A stretch of DNA of 64,000 nt from UBA3263 sp964586765 (GCA_964586765.1 CAZPHN010000011.1:1-64000); one strand, 5' to 3'; shown: positions 7,931-17,577, numbered from the stretch's first letter. Notes: generated from the sequence alone by a model not told the origin. Program-made: numbers and translations.

Positions 7931-9700
7931 TTATTCGCGAACGAGGTTGGGGTTTTTCTCAACTTCCGTGGGAGGATAAGGATGGTACATAGCCTTCAGT
8001 CCGCGCCATACGGTAGCAACCGGCTGTTCTTCCTTAAGTTTTATATCCTCGGTGAGAGTGTAGACAACCGGAGTGTTTACGATATCAAACTTGCCGCCGG
8101 TAACATTATAAGAGTGAGTTTCGGTACCCGCGGGAACGAGAACGTCGTTCTGTTCGCCTGAGCGATATTCCCAGCAAGACTTAAAGGTCTGGTCTTCCCA
8201 AACACCTGAGGCGGTTTCGCCGAGACGGAACTGGTCAGCGCGACGGGTAACGAGAGCCAAGGGATAGCCGGTTACTTCGTATCCGTGTTCCAAGAAAGCC
8301 TGCTTGGCGAGGGCGTCGCCGGTAAGAGAAGAAGCGTTAATCTTGTTGTCACCGTTGTAAGCGCGGTCAATGACTTTCTGCAATGCCTGCTGAGCTTCCG
8401 TAGTGTAAACACCGGCGCGGGCGGCAGATTCTGCGAACCAGCAGAGGAGCTCTGAGTAGCGGATAAAGCGGTGGTTCTGGGGATATGCCTGACCGTCGTA
8501 GGCGGGTTTAGCATAGTCGTGAGGTTCAACCAGAGGATTACCCTGAGCGTCAGCATTGACGGTGAAGGGAGCAAACATCGGGTGGCGGGGGCTGATTGCA
8601 GGCTTGGTGACATTCTTTTCTGTCATTTCTGCCCACCAGTTTACAAGGATTACATTATTATCCTTATCGCGCTTGTAGGTATAGAGCAGGGGGTCATAGA
8701 CAGCATCCTTACGGGGTCCGTCGGGATAGTGTGCCCACCAGCGGCGTTCAGGAACGAAGTCGCTCCAGCCATTGCCGAGAGTTGCGAAGCGATGACATTT
8801 ACAGAATTGCGAGCCGGTCATGTTGCCCGGAACGTCATAATAGGAGATGGTTACAATCTGCTCGTTTGTCCAGTTGTTAGCCACGCTGTAAACGTTCTTC
8901 CAGTCTGATTCGAGACCGAGACCGTAAGTGCCGCCTTCAACGCCATCAATTACTTCCTTAGCCTTGTCGGCTGCCATTTTGTAGTAGCCGTCTCTTTCAA
9001 GGGGATAACCTGCCATTGCCATATAAACGGCAGTGAGGGCTGACTTAACAGCCTGCTCGGTTACCCAATAGTCGCAGTTGCCGGAATGACCGAGTTTCCA
9101 CTTTTCGTATGTGGTAGGTATATTCAGGCTTTCAGCTTTAAGGAGGTCGGGCACGATGATTTCGTCGTAAATCTTCTCGACGGAAGTCAGGGGAGTCTTG
9201 CCGCCGTCAGGCTCGTTGTGGAGGTTAACGGGGAGCGGACCGAACACGCGAACCAGCTGGAAGTATGATACGGCACGCCAGAAATAGGCGTTACCGAGGG
9301 TCATGTTGATATATTCCTTTGAGGCATTGGCGCGCTCTGCGTTATCAATAATGAGGTTGGCAGCCTGAATTACTTTGTACTCAAAGAGCCAGAGGTCGCG
9401 TACGCCCTTGTAGTCGGAGGGTTCCTCGAAGGCATCGGCTGAGAGGTATGCGCTCTTGTTTGAACCGGTGGTCGAAGTTATGTCGTCGCCCTGACACTGC
9501 ACAATGGTCGGGTTTGAGTGGATTTGTGAACCTGCAACTTGGGCATAGAGAGCGTTGAGAGACATTTCAAGGTCATTCTGATTCTTGAAGAAATTTTTTG
9601 TTGCCAGTTGACCTTTGGGGTCAGGCTCCAAGAAATCAGCGCATGAGGTTGTGCCACCCAAGAGTGCAGCAGCGAGAAGCACTTTATATAGATTCTTCAT
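7931..9700 (-). CDS. SusD/RagB-family nutrient-binding outer-membrane lipoprotein
   Basis: A surface lipoprotein that caps a SusC transporter and binds its ligand. The 589-aa protein has a lipoprotein signal with lipobox TTSC (Cys20). The family N-terminus ADFLEPDPKG follows, then the TPR-rich SusD fold (NAYFWRAVSYFQLVRVFGPLP is the usual conserved helix region near residues 137-157). The C-terminus (VWRGLKAMYHPYPPTEVEKNPNL) is typical, ending at the Asn-Pro region. It lies 20 bp downstream of the susC-like gene on the same strand. No glycoside hydrolase or regulator is adjacent, so the ligand cannot be predicted. Confidence 0.93.
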   Translation of the reverse strand: MKNLYKVLLAAALLGGTTSCADFLEPDPKGQLATKNFFKNQNDLEMSLNALYAQVAGSQIHSNPTIVQCQGDDITSTTGSNKSAYLSADAFEEPSDYKGVRDLWLFEYKVIQAANLIIDNAERANASKEYINMTLGNAYFWRAVSYFQLVRVFGPLPVNLHNEPDGGKTPLTSVEKIYDEIIVPDLLKAESLNIPTTYEKWKLGHSGNCDYWVTEQAVKSALTAVYMAMAGYPLERDGYYKMAADKAKEVIDGVEGGTYGLGLESDWKNVYSVANNWTNEQIVTISYYDVPGNMTGSQFCKCHRFATLGNGWSDFVPERRWWAHYPDGPRKDAVYDPLLYTYKRDKDNNVILVNWWAEMTEKNVTKPAISPRHPMFAPFTVNADAQGNPLVEPHDYAKPAYDGQAYPQNHRFIRYSELLCWFAESAARAGVYTTEAQQALQKVIDRAYNGDNKINASSLTGDALAKQAFLEHGYEVTGYPLALVTRRADQFRLGETASGVWEDQTFKSCWEYRSGEQNDVLVPAGTETHSYNVTGGKFDIVNTPVVYTLTEDIKLKEEQPVATVWRGLKAMYHPYPPTEVEKNPNLVRE

Positions 9701-9720
9701 AAACTTATCTTGTTAAGAAA

Positions 9721-12700
9721 TTACAACACGAAGCGAACACCGAAGGTATATGTGCGGGGACAGGCTGCTGTACCCATATCGATACCGTTCTTCCATTCGG
9801 CATCGCCGAAGGTAAGAGCTGCGGGGTTAACGCCCTTATAGTTGGTGATAGTGAAAGCGTTCTGTACAGAGAACTGGAAGCGAATGTCTGCAAACTTGGT
9901 GATGGAGCGTTTGAGATCATAGCTGAGCGAGAGGTTTTCAAGGCGGAGGTAGTCAGCCTTTTCGAGCCACTTGTCAGATTCGCCCGGGCAGTAGTTGTTA
10001 GAATACTTGGTGGGGTCAGCCATCTTGCCGTTGAGCACGTCGTCAACCCAGTTTGCGTCGGTTACGAAGCGTGAGTTACCGATAATGGTATTCATGGCAT
10101 AGCGGAGTGCGTTGAGACGCTTGGCTCCGACCGAGCTGTTGAAGAATACGTTAAGGCTGAGGTTTTTCCATGAAATCGTGTTATTCCAACCGAGAGTAAA
10201 GTCAGGGGCAGACTTGCCGAGGACTACGCGGTCTGTTGCTTCGGGGCTACGGGTAACATCGCCTGCGGCGGTATAATAGGTGTCATAGCCTTCAGCGTCA
10301 ACACCTGCCCAACGATAGCCAAAGAAAGAGCCGATGCTTTCGCCTTCCTTAACGATGAGAGCGTCGTTAATGATTGAAACTGTGCTACCGGAGTAGAGCA
10401 CGGGTTCTTCAGCGGTCAGTTTGACAACCTTATTCTTCATGTATGAACCCTGAAGAGTGGTTGACCATGTCCAGTCGCGGGTCTGGATGCAGGTAGCGTT
10501 TACGGAGATATCGAAACCGGTGTTACGGACTTCGCCGGCATTTACCACATATGGAGTGCCGCCAAGGTAGCCGGGAGGTGTGGTGTTCAGCAGGGCGTCA
10601 TGGGTATGCTTCAGGTAGTAGTCGAGGCTAACGTCAATACGGTTGTTGAGGAAACCGAAGTCAAGACCTAAGTCAAACTGATTGGTGCGTTCCCATTTCA
10701 GGTTGGGGGTGGGCATCTTGTTTGACCAGAAACCGGTGTAGGGGGTAGTGGTGCCGTAATAAACATTAGCGGAAGAGAGGAGCTCAAGGGTCTGGTAAGC
10801 ACCGATGTCCTGATTACCGATGATACCCCAGCTTGCGCGGAGTTTCAGGTTGCTCATTACCGGAGTTACGCTCTGCATGAATGATTCGTTGGTAACGGTC
10901 CATGCAGCGGCAACTGAGGGGAAGTATGCCCACTTGTTGTTGCTCAGACGAGAAGAGCCGTCGGCGCGGAATGTAGCGGTCAACATGTAGCGGTCTTTCC
11001 ACGAATAGATTGCGCGGGCTACGGCTGACATAAGGGTCCAGCGTGAGTAGCTATTGCCTGCGCCCTTGGTGTTGGCTACGTCAACGTTCCACCAGCCAAC
11101 CATGTCGGTAAGGAGGTTCTGACCGCTGATGTTCATGCCGCGAGAGGTTGAGGATGTTGCTTCCCAAACGGCGGTGGCAGTCAGTGCATGACCGCTGTCC
11201 CAGTTGTTGATATAGGTGAAGTTGTTGGTGGTCTGGAGGAGCCAGCGGTTGGTATTGCCATTGCCCATGCTTGACTGGAAACCGGGAGCGCGGTTTGTGC
11301 CGGAGAAGCTGTAGTTATACATATTGGCATAGTCAATACCATTTGATGTGGTGAAGGTCAAGCCCTTGCAGATATTAAACTTGAGGTCGATACGACCGTT
11401 AAGGATGTCGCGGCGACGCTCGTTCTGGAGGGTCAGTTCGCCGTAGGGGCTATACATAATTGAGTTGTAAGGGTCTTGGGCATAAGCCTGAGCCTCTTCG
11501 TTCCAAAGATGCATGGTGGGCGAGTAGTTGAAAGCTGCCCAGATGGGACCGGTGGTCATTTCAAAGCCGCCGATGCCATGACCGTTACCATGGCTCATGT
11601 CAATGTCGACGGTGGTTTCCAACCAGTTGGTAACCTTGGCGCGAACGTTTGCACGGGCTGCGAAACGTTCATACTGGGAGTATTCGAGGACACCCTTATC
11701 GCGCATATAGTTACCGGAGAAATAGGTTTGAATCTTGTCGTTACCGGAGGTGTATGAGAGTTTGTAGTTCTGGGTGTTACCGGTACGGAAAATCTGGTCA
11801 ACCCAGTCAATGCCAGCGTCCTCTCCATTAAGATAAGGAGCGAGAGTAGCATCAGGAGCATCGATAGAGCCGCCTACAATCTTTGCGCCGTCAGGACCGC
11901 CATAGGTCTGGAGGGCTTCGGCATACTTCTGGGTACTCATGATTTTGGGCAGGTGGGTGGCATTGCTCCAGCCGTAAGATACATCAAGGGTGATTTCGCT
12001 GACGCCTGACTTACCGCGGCGGGTGGTGATAAGCACTACGCCGTTTGCACCGCGAGAACCGTAGATAGCGGTTGAAGATGCGTCCTTAAGAATCTGCATT
12101 GAGGCGATATCCTCGGGGTTGATGCCTTCAAGTCCGCTTTCACGTACGAGACCGTCAACCACATACAGAGGTTCGTTACTCTTGTTGATTGAGTTGGCAC
12201 CACGGATACGGATTTTGGGAGAGCCGCCGGGAACACCTGCGCTGATTACGTTCACACCGGAAACACGACCCTGAAGGGCTTCGCCTACGGTGGTGACAGG
12301 CTGTGCGGAGAAGGCTTTCGCGTCGACTACGGTAACAGAGCCGGCAAGGTCGGCTTTACGTACGGAGCCGTAACCGATAACCACGACTTCATCAAGAAGC
12401 GAGGAGTTTTCCGTCATCACGATGGTTATAGGAGCAGTGCTGGTGACTCTCTCCTTTTTGGTTTCGTAACCCACGCATGTAACGGAGATGTTTGCCGGAA
12501 GCGAAGCTACTTTGACAGAGAAATTACCGTCGACATCAGTTGCGGTGGCTTCCTTTGAATTGTCTACCCTTACGGTAGCACCGATAATCGGTTCGCCCTC
12601 TGTATCGTTGACTGTACCCGTAATAGTTACACTGCCACCGGCAGGTGCCTGCGGCTCAGCCAACATGGACAGATAAGCGGGAAGAAACCCGATTACCATG

Positions 12701-12726
12701 AGCAAGATAACTCTAAGTTTATCCAT
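9721..12726 (-). CDS. SusC/RagA-family TonB-dependent outer-membrane transporter
   Basis: A 1001-aa energised outer-membrane channel that works with the SusD partner. Signal peptide residues 1-24, then a carboxypeptidase-regulatory-like domain at 32-106 (TGTVNDTEGEPIIGATV). The SusC signature LDEVVVIGYG is at 111-120. The plug domain runs to about 230 (RIRGANSINKSNEPLYVVDG, SSTAIYGSRGANGVVLITT). The rest is a 22-strand-type barrel ending in RTYTFGVRFVL with a terminal hydrophobic residue. A consensus promoter lies 90 bp upstream. Codon use leans to preferred codons, suggesting good expression. Confidence 0.95.
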   Translation of the reverse strand: MDKLRVILLMVIGFLPAYLSMLAEPQAPAGGSVTITGTVNDTEGEPIIGATVRVDNSKEATATDVDGNFSVKVASLPANISVTCVGYETKKERVTSTAPITIVMTENSSLLDEVVVIGYGSVRKADLAGSVTVVDAKAFSAQPVTTVGEALQGRVSGVNVISAGVPGGSPKIRIRGANSINKSNEPLYVVDGLVRESGLEGINPEDIASMQILKDASSTAIYGSRGANGVVLITTRRGKSGVSEITLDVSYGWSNATHLPKIMSTQKYAEALQTYGGPDGAKIVGGSIDAPDATLAPYLNGEDAGIDWVDQIFRTGNTQNYKLSYTSGNDKIQTYFSGNYMRDKGVLEYSQYERFAARANVRAKVTNWLETTVDIDMSHGNGHGIGGFEMTTGPIWAAFNYSPTMHLWNEEAQAYAQDPYNSIMYSPYGELTLQNERRRDILNGRIDLKFNICKGLTFTTSNGIDYANMYNYSFSGTNRAPGFQSSMGNGNTNRWLLQTTNNFTYINNWDSGHALTATAVWEATSSTSRGMNISGQNLLTDMVGWWNVDVANTKGAGNSYSRWTLMSAVARAIYSWKDRYMLTATFRADGSSRLSNNKWAYFPSVAAAWTVTNESFMQSVTPVMSNLKLRASWGIIGNQDIGAYQTLELLSSANVYYGTTTPYTGFWSNKMPTPNLKWERTNQFDLGLDFGFLNNRIDVSLDYYLKHTHDALLNTTPPGYLGGTPYVVNAGEVRNTGFDISVNATCIQTRDWTWSTTLQGSYMKNKVVKLTAEEPVLYSGSTVSIINDALIVKEGESIGSFFGYRWAGVDAEGYDTYYTAAGDVTRSPEATDRVVLGKSAPDFTLGWNNTISWKNLSLNVFFNSSVGAKRLNALRYAMNTIIGNSRFVTDANWVDDVLNGKMADPTKYSNNYCPGESDKWLEKADYLRLENLSLSYDLKRSITKFADIRFQFSVQNAFTITNYKGVNPAALTFGDAEWKNGIDMGTAACPRTYTFGVRFVL

Positions 12727-12814
12727 GGTAAATAGTTGAAAGTTAATTTTTTACCCCGCTTCGAAACGCACGTCTCTCTGCGAGAAATGTGAAATTTTGG
12801 TATTAATTTAGCAC

Positions 12815-12845
12815 CAAATTTAGAGATTTTTTCTGTATTTACAAA
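12815..12845 (-). promoter_or_regulatory. promoter of the susC-susD unit
   Basis: Read on the minus strand: TTTG (12845-12842), 19 nt, TAAATTTG (12822-12815). This is the full Bacteroidetes consensus with ideal spacing. The start codon is about 90 nt downstream, leaving an untranslated leader of roughly 80 nt. Confidence 0.75.
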
Positions 12846-12924
12846 CTTTTTAACGAAAAATCTTTTGAGCATATCGCTTTGAAAGTTTTTCGACATAAAT
12901 AATCAAATTTCATTCACTTTTTGT

Positions 12925-12932
12925 TATATTTG
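12925..12932 (+). promoter_or_regulatory. candidate -7 box for the DHA2 pump gene
   Basis: TATATTTG matches TAnnTTTG, 21 nt before the ATG at 12954. No clear -33 TTTG is present. Confidence 0.45.
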
Positions 12933-12953
12933 TACGTAAAAACTCAACTATTT

Positions 12954-14327
12954 ATGAAAGGGATAGGCTTTTCTTATAAAAACTATATAGCGGTCCTCGC
13001 CTTGCAGATTGTGATGGTGATGACCGTGCTCGATGTTACTTTGGTTAACGTCGCTCTCCCAATTCTTGCCGATGATTTCCATATCAGCAATTCATCTGCA
13101 GTTTGGATTGTGACGATTTATCAGCTGATAATAACGATGCTGCTGCTTCCTGTGAGTTCCATAGGCGATTTGCATAGTTACAGGCGCACGTTTCTTGTCG
13201 GTGTGGTGATTTTTACGTTTGCATCTGCCCTATGTGCAGCCGTAGGCAGTTTTCCGATGCTTGTGATTGCGCGCGCCATTCAGGGCTTGGGCGCGGCTTG
13301 TGTCATGGGGGTAAATATCGCTCTTGTACGCCTTATATATCCGCGTGAAATTCTTGGGCGTGGAATGGCTCTCAATGCAATGTGTATTGCAATAGCCACG
13401 GCTGCCGGTCCGACCATCGCCGGCGCGATTCTGTCTGTCGCCACTTGGCACTGGCTCTTCCTTATAAATGTGCCGTTAGGTGTCATTGCGTTTATTCTCG
13501 GGTGGAAGCTGCTGCCGCAAAATCCGCCCGTTGACCATAAGCCTCGCTTTGACCGAATCAGCGCGCTCGAAAATATGGTCGTTTTCGGACTTGTTTTCTA
13601 CGCTTTGGGCAATTTTACCCGAAAGGGAGATATGGTTCTTAGTGGAGTAATGCTTGCGGCAGGTATAATTATAGGTATATTTTATGTGCGCCGTCAGTTC
13701 GGTCATGAGCAGCCGTTGCTTCCGCTCGATTTGTTCCGCAATTCAATGTATACAATGAGCATTGCAACCTCAGTCTGTTCATTTATCGCACAGAACATAG
13801 CCATGATTGCTTTACCATTCCTTTATCTCAACAGTTATCATTTTTCTGCCATAACCACCGGTCTGTTGATGACCCCGTGGCCGCTGGCAACGATGATTGT
13901 CTCGCCTATAGCCGCGCGCTATGTCGAGCGGCATAATCCCGGGGCTACAGCGGCTGCCGGCATGGCGGTGTTCATTTTGGGAGTTATCCTTCTGGTGTTT
14001 ACCGGCGGTAATCCGGCGGAATGGAATATAGCATGCCGCATGGCTATATGCGGCATAGGTTTCGGTATGTTCCAGACACCTAATAATATAGTTATGGTCA
14101 TGGCTACACCTCCACATCGTACCGGCGGAGCGGGCGGAATGCAGAGTACTGCCCGGCTTGTAGGTCAGACACTCGGAGCGACGCTGGTCAGCTCCATCTT
14201 TGCTCTGCTCGCTACCGAGCTGACCGCCGTAAGGGTCTGCCTGTATATCTCAATGGGATTTGCTCTGTTTGCCGGAATATTCAGTTATACCCGCACTTTG
14301 GGACACCGCTCTGAACTTCATATGTAA
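12954..14327 (+). CDS. MFS transporter, DHA2 (EmrB/QacA) 14-TM drug efflux family
   Basis: A 457-aa inner-membrane proton-coupled exporter. The DHA2 motif LDVTLVNVALP lies in TM1 (about residues 24-34), and motif A-like DLHSYRRTFLVG follows TM2. The motif C-like GPTIAGAIL is in TM5. Fourteen hydrophobic segments fit the family, and length is normal. The reading frame opens at 12921, but ATG at 12954 is preferred because it lies downstream of the -7 box. No EmrA-like adaptor or TolC is adjacent. The HEAT-like gene follows after 8 bp. Confidence 0.87.
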   Translation: MKGIGFSYKNYIAVLALQIVMVMTVLDVTLVNVALPILADDFHISNSSAVWIVTIYQLIITMLLLPVSSIGDLHSYRRTFLVGVVIFTFASALCAAVGSFPMLVIARAIQGLGAACVMGVNIALVRLIYPREILGRGMALNAMCIAIATAAGPTIAGAILSVATWHWLFLINVPLGVIAFILGWKLLPQNPPVDHKPRFDRISALENMVVFGLVFYALGNFTRKGDMVLSGVMLAAGIIIGIFYVRRQFGHEQPLLPLDLFRNSMYTMSIATSVCSFIAQNIAMIALPFLYLNSYHFSAITTGLLMTPWPLATMIVSPIAARYVERHNPGATAAAGMAVFILGVILLVFTGGNPAEWNIACRMAICGIGFGMFQTPNNIVMVMATPPHRTGGAGGMQSTARLVGQTLGATLVSSIFALLATELTAVRVCLYISMGFALFAGIFSYTRTLGHRSELHM

Positions 14328-14335
14328 AAAAGCTC

Positions 14336-14878
14336 ATGATTAAATTTGATGATTTGAACGGTCGGTTACATGCGCGCGACATTAAGTTTTTAAGTAAAAA
14401 ATGTACCGGAGAGTCAAATAATTCGCAAAAAGAGGCTCTTTTTGAATTTGTTTGCAGTCAAAATGAGCGAGTGGCTTATAATGCACTCTGGGTATTCACC
14501 CATTTGCCCAAAACCGATTTACTCTGGCTTAAGCCGAAATATGATAGCATTGTTGACATGCTGATGCGCACCTCCCATGTCGGACAGAAGCGACTGTTGC
14601 TGACCCTGCTTGAGGACTTGCCGCTTGAAAAGGAGGAGGTAAGGGGCGATTTTCTGGATTTCTGTATGCGGAATATTAACACGACGGAGCCGTACGCCAT
14701 TCGCGCATTGAGCCTCAAGCTGGCGTTCCGCCAATGTAGGTTCTTTCCTGAGCTGATGGCTGAACTTCAAGGCGAGATGGAGTTGATGGAGGCGGGAGAG
14801 CTTTCTCCGGGGTTGCGCTCGGCGTTGAGGATTGTACGCCGGTTAAACCATAAGATGGGTAAGGAGCAGCAGAAGTGA
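14336..14878 (+). CDS. conserved protein of unknown function with HEAT/ARM-like helices
   Basis: A 180-aa cytosolic protein without signal or membrane segment. Successive amphipathic helices (QKEALFEFVCSQNERVAYNA, then helices with regularly spaced Leu) look like HEAT/ARM repeats, which usually bind other proteins. It follows the DHA2 pump gene by 8 bp and overlaps the 3' end of menA on the other strand by 36 bp. Similar short proteins are common in Bacteroidales, but I know no function for them. Confidence 0.65.
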   Translation: MIKFDDLNGRLHARDIKFLSKKCTGESNNSQKEALFEFVCSQNERVAYNALWVFTHLPKTDLLWLKPKYDSIVDMLMRTSHVGQKRLLLTLLEDLPLEKEEVRGDFLDFCMRNINTTEPYAIRALSLKLAFRQCRFFPELMAELQGEMELMEAGELSPGLRSALRIVRRLNHKMGKEQQK

Positions 14879-15697
14879 GGTTAGCAGCAGGACCATTGCG
14901 GTGATGGCAAGCAGTCGGGTCGATGCGGCTGGAGCAAGTCCGCGATGGAGCAGGTAACTTCCGGCAAAGCCGAGAACTGTGGGTAACACAGGGAGAAACC
15001 CCCATACGTCTACTCCGCCTCCGAACCATAGACACATGGCGGCAAACTGCCCCATGGCGCAATATAGCAGAGCTGAACCTTGTGGACCGGTAACTGTAGA
15101 TAAGGTGTGCTTGCCGCACGCCAAGTCTGATGCAATATCGCGATAGTTATTGACCAGTATGACCATCGCACCCATCAAACCTATGCCGATAGAGCAGATG
15201 AATACACCTGTCGGTATTTCGAGGGTCTGGAGATAATACGTCAGGCAAACGGGAACTATTCCGAAGAAGATAATGACGGCAACCTCGCCAAGACAGTGGC
15301 GTGAAAGAGGGTAGGGACCGGCAGAGTATGCCATCGCCGCTATAGCTATGGCTATACCGGCGGGCAGTAGCCACCATCCTCCTCTGATAATTGTCAGTAA
15401 ACCTACGCCACATGCCAGCGCAAGGGTGATTACTGTTGCGCGCAGCATCGACTTTGCCGGAATTATACCTCGCGCAGGACCGGTGCGGTCCGCGCCGTCA
15501 ATTCCGTCGCGGCAATCAAAATATTCGTTGGCGAAATTAGATGAAATCTGGGCGAGAATGGCAAAGACAAGACAGACTGCCCCCCAAGTCCAGTCAATAG
15601 GCTGCAGGGAGGCGGTCAATCCGAGTGCGCAGATTACTCCTCCAAGCGAAACCGGGAGGGTGCGGAGCCGCATTGCTTCAATCCAAGGTGATTTCAT
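14843..15697 (-). CDS. menA: 1,4-dihydroxy-2-naphthoate polyprenyltransferase
   Basis: Joins a polyprenyl chain to dihydroxynaphthoate at the inner membrane, the step that makes demethylmenaquinone. The 284-aa UbiA-family protein has about nine hydrophobic segments. The prenyl-diphosphate/Mg2+ motif NEYFDCRDGIDGADRTGPARG is near residues 56-76, and a second Asp-containing loop (NNYRDIASDLACGKHTL) follows. Its ATG begins directly after the tyrA stop, so the two are co-translated. Pairing it with chorismate-using enzymes fits the shared precursor of aromatic amino acids and menaquinone. Confidence 0.93.
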   Translation of the reverse strand: MKSPWIEAMRLRTLPVSLGGVICALGLTASLQPIDWTWGAVCLVFAILAQISSNFANEYFDCRDGIDGADRTGPARGIIPAKSMLRATVITLALACGVGLLTIIRGGWWLLPAGIAIAIAAMAYSAGPYPLSRHCLGEVAVIIFFGIVPVCLTYYLQTLEIPTGVFICSIGIGLMGAMVILVNNYRDIASDLACGKHTLSTVTGPQGSALLYCAMGQFAAMCLWFGGGVDVWGFLPVLPTVLGFAGSYLLHRGLAPAASTRLLAITAMVLLLTSLLLLLTHLMV

Positions 15698-16471
15698 TTA
15701 TTTAAGGTTGGCGCGTACGCGGTTCAGATACTTTTTCATTCCTTCCGAGTCTTTTGCCTCAATGAGTGACTCAAGCTCGGAAAGTTGAGCGCGGATTTTA
15801 GCTAATTGACCGGTAGTATGGGGATTGAAGAGAATTTCCGTCAGTAGGAAATCATCCTCGCTCATTAGACCGCGGGCAATGTCAAGGTGGCGTTTAAATG
15901 TAGTTCCCGGAGCGGACTGATGCTTCATGACCCCTGCAAAAACCAAGGTTGACGCAAAGGGAATTGAAAGCGAGTAAGCTACGGTTTCATCATGCTCGGC
16001 AAAGGTAAATTCTTCGACGTGGAGGTGGAGGTCGGAATAAAGCTGTTTGAAGAACGCGCGTCCCAGCCCGTCACCTTCCTTAATAATTATGGCGTTCTCA
16101 TGGCTGAGATTGCTCAATGAGGCGAATGTCGGACCGAACATGGGGTGTGAACTTACGAAGGGATGACCGCAAGTTGCGTAAAATTCCGGGAGTCCGGTTT
16201 TGACGGATGCAATATCGCTGAGCAGACATCTGTCGGGCAGATAGGGCATTACCTGACGGAAGGCGTCAAGGGTATACCGAACCGTAGCGCAGTTCAGCAC
16301 AAGGTCAGGTTCAAACTCCTTAACCTCCTCCATGTTAGAAAACCGGCGGCAGTTAAAGGTATAACGCATACGTTGCGGGTCGGTGTCGAGTATGGCAACG
16401 TCGTGGTCAAACGAAAGGAGGTCACAGAAGAAGGACCCCATCTTTCCGGCTCCAAGAATAAGTATCTTCAT
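15698..16471 (-). CDS. tyrA: prephenate dehydrogenase
   Basis: Oxidatively decarboxylates prephenate to 4-hydroxyphenylpyruvate in tyrosine synthesis. The 257-aa protein starts with the dinucleotide-binding motif ILGAGKMGSFF (residues 4-14). The substrate segment SSHPMFGPTF is near residue 110. It is short and monofunctional, lacking a fused chorismate mutase, which is instead joined to the DAHP synthase upstream. The start overlaps the aroF/CM stop by 4 bp (ATGA). Confidence 0.9.
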   Translation of the reverse strand: MKILILGAGKMGSFFCDLLSFDHDVAILDTDPQRMRYTFNCRRFSNMEEVKEFEPDLVLNCATVRYTLDAFRQVMPYLPDRCLLSDIASVKTGLPEFYATCGHPFVSSHPMFGPTFASLSNLSHENAIIIKEGDGLGRAFFKQLYSDLHLHVEEFTFAEHDETVAYSLSIPFASTLVFAGVMKHQSAPGTTFKRHLDIARGLMSEDDFLLTEILFNPHTTGQLAKIRAQLSELESLIEAKDSEGMKKYLNRVRANLK

Positions 16472-17547
16472 CGTGCGTTGAGAACTTCAATCTGTTGGCG
16501 AACGGATTCCTCATGAATAGCCTGAAGTACGGTTTTCATGAAATCGCCGTCCATTTCCATTTCTTTTGCAGCATTTACGCGTGTCTGCATGATTTCATCG
16601 TGGCGGTTCATCTGCAGAACCGGCATACGGTGTTCCTTTTTGAACTGACCTATTTCGCGACAAACGCGCATACGCTTGGCGAGCAGTTCCACCAGTTCCG
16701 AGTCAAGTTCATCAATCTGGCGGCGAAGGGTGTCGAGCCCCTCGGTTGTGCCCTGCGGCCGGCGCAGTACAAGTTGCGAAATGATAAAGTTAAGCACCTC
16801 CGGAGTAACCTGCTGCGCCTTATCGGAGAGAGCGCAGTCAGGCTCGCAGTGGCTTTCTATAATCAGACCGTCGAAGCCCATGTCAAGTGCCTGCTGGCTG
16901 AGCGGCGAAACAAGCTCGCGCTTGCCGCCAATGTGGCTCGGGTCGCAAATAATAGGCAGCTGAGGGAAGCGGCGACGCAACTCAATAGGTATATGCCACT
17001 GGGGAAGATTGCGGTAAAGATGCTTGCCATAGGCGGAAAAACCGCGATGAATTGCGCCGAGACGGCGTATGCCGGCATTATGGAGACGCTCGAGTGCGCC
17101 AACCCAGAGTTCAAGGTCAGGGTTAACCGGGTTCTTTACAAGTATGGGGACATCCTGAGCGTTAAGTTCGGCTAAGGTGTCGGCGATTTCCTGTACGGCA
17201 AAAGGATTGGCACTGGTGCGCGCGCCTACCCAGAGAATATCTATTCCGGCGGAGAGAGCGTCAATTACGTGCTGACGGGTGGCGACTTCAGTTGCTGTCA
17301 GCATACCGAACTGTTCTTTTGCCTTGATGAGCCAAGGCAGACCTACAGCTCCTACGCCTTCAAAGCCGCCGGGTTTGGTGCGCGGTTTCCAGATGCCGGC
17401 ACGTAGAATTTTAATTCCGTTGGCGGCAAGTCCGGCTGCGGTCTGAAGCACCTGTTCTTCCGATTCAGCTGAGCAAGGACCGGCAATTATTATTGGTTCG
17501 CCCGGGGCGATTATATCCGTAATGGGTTTAAGTTCTGAAAGTGACAT
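16468..17547 (-). CDS. bifunctional DAHP synthase / type II-like chorismate mutase
   Basis: Joins entry to the shikimate pathway (phosphoenolpyruvate + erythrose-4-phosphate) with the chorismate-to-prephenate step. In the 359 aa, residues 1-262 form the type I-beta (KDSA-like) DAHP synthase barrel. Its motifs are IIAGPCSAESEEQ, ILRAGIWKPRTKPGGFEG and CDPSHIGGKRELV. Residues 268-359 form an AroQ-type mutase (LDTLRRQIDELDSELVELLA, RVCREIGQFKKEH). This fusion is usual in Bacteroidales and lets prephenate regulate the pathway. It is followed by tyrA and menA. HflX ends 30 bp upstream, so transcription may start further upstream. Confidence 0.94.
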   Translation of the reverse strand: MSLSELKPITDIIAPGEPIIIAGPCSAESEEQVLQTAAGLAANGIKILRAGIWKPRTKPGGFEGVGAVGLPWLIKAKEQFGMLTATEVATRQHVIDALSAGIDILWVGARTSANPFAVQEIADTLAELNAQDVPILVKNPVNPDLELWVGALERLHNAGIRRLGAIHRGFSAYGKHLYRNLPQWHIPIELRRRFPQLPIICDPSHIGGKRELVSPLSQQALDMGFDGLIIESHCEPDCALSDKAQQVTPEVLNFIISQLVLRRPQGTTEGLDTLRRQIDELDSELVELLAKRMRVCREIGQFKKEHRMPVLQMNRHDEIMQTRVNAAKEMEMDGDFMKTVLQAIHEESVRQQIEVLNAR

Positions 17548-17577
17548 ATAAAAATAGGCTTATTTAATGTTAAAATA

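Noticed and set aside
8471..8908. 145-aa plus-strand frame opposite susD
   Set aside because: It is an antisense shadow of the SusD coding sequence, without promoter or recognisable product.
16163..17175. Plus-strand frames of 117 and 226 aa opposite tyrA and aroF/CM
   Set aside because: They lie wholly opposite recognised enzymes, and their translations show no domains.
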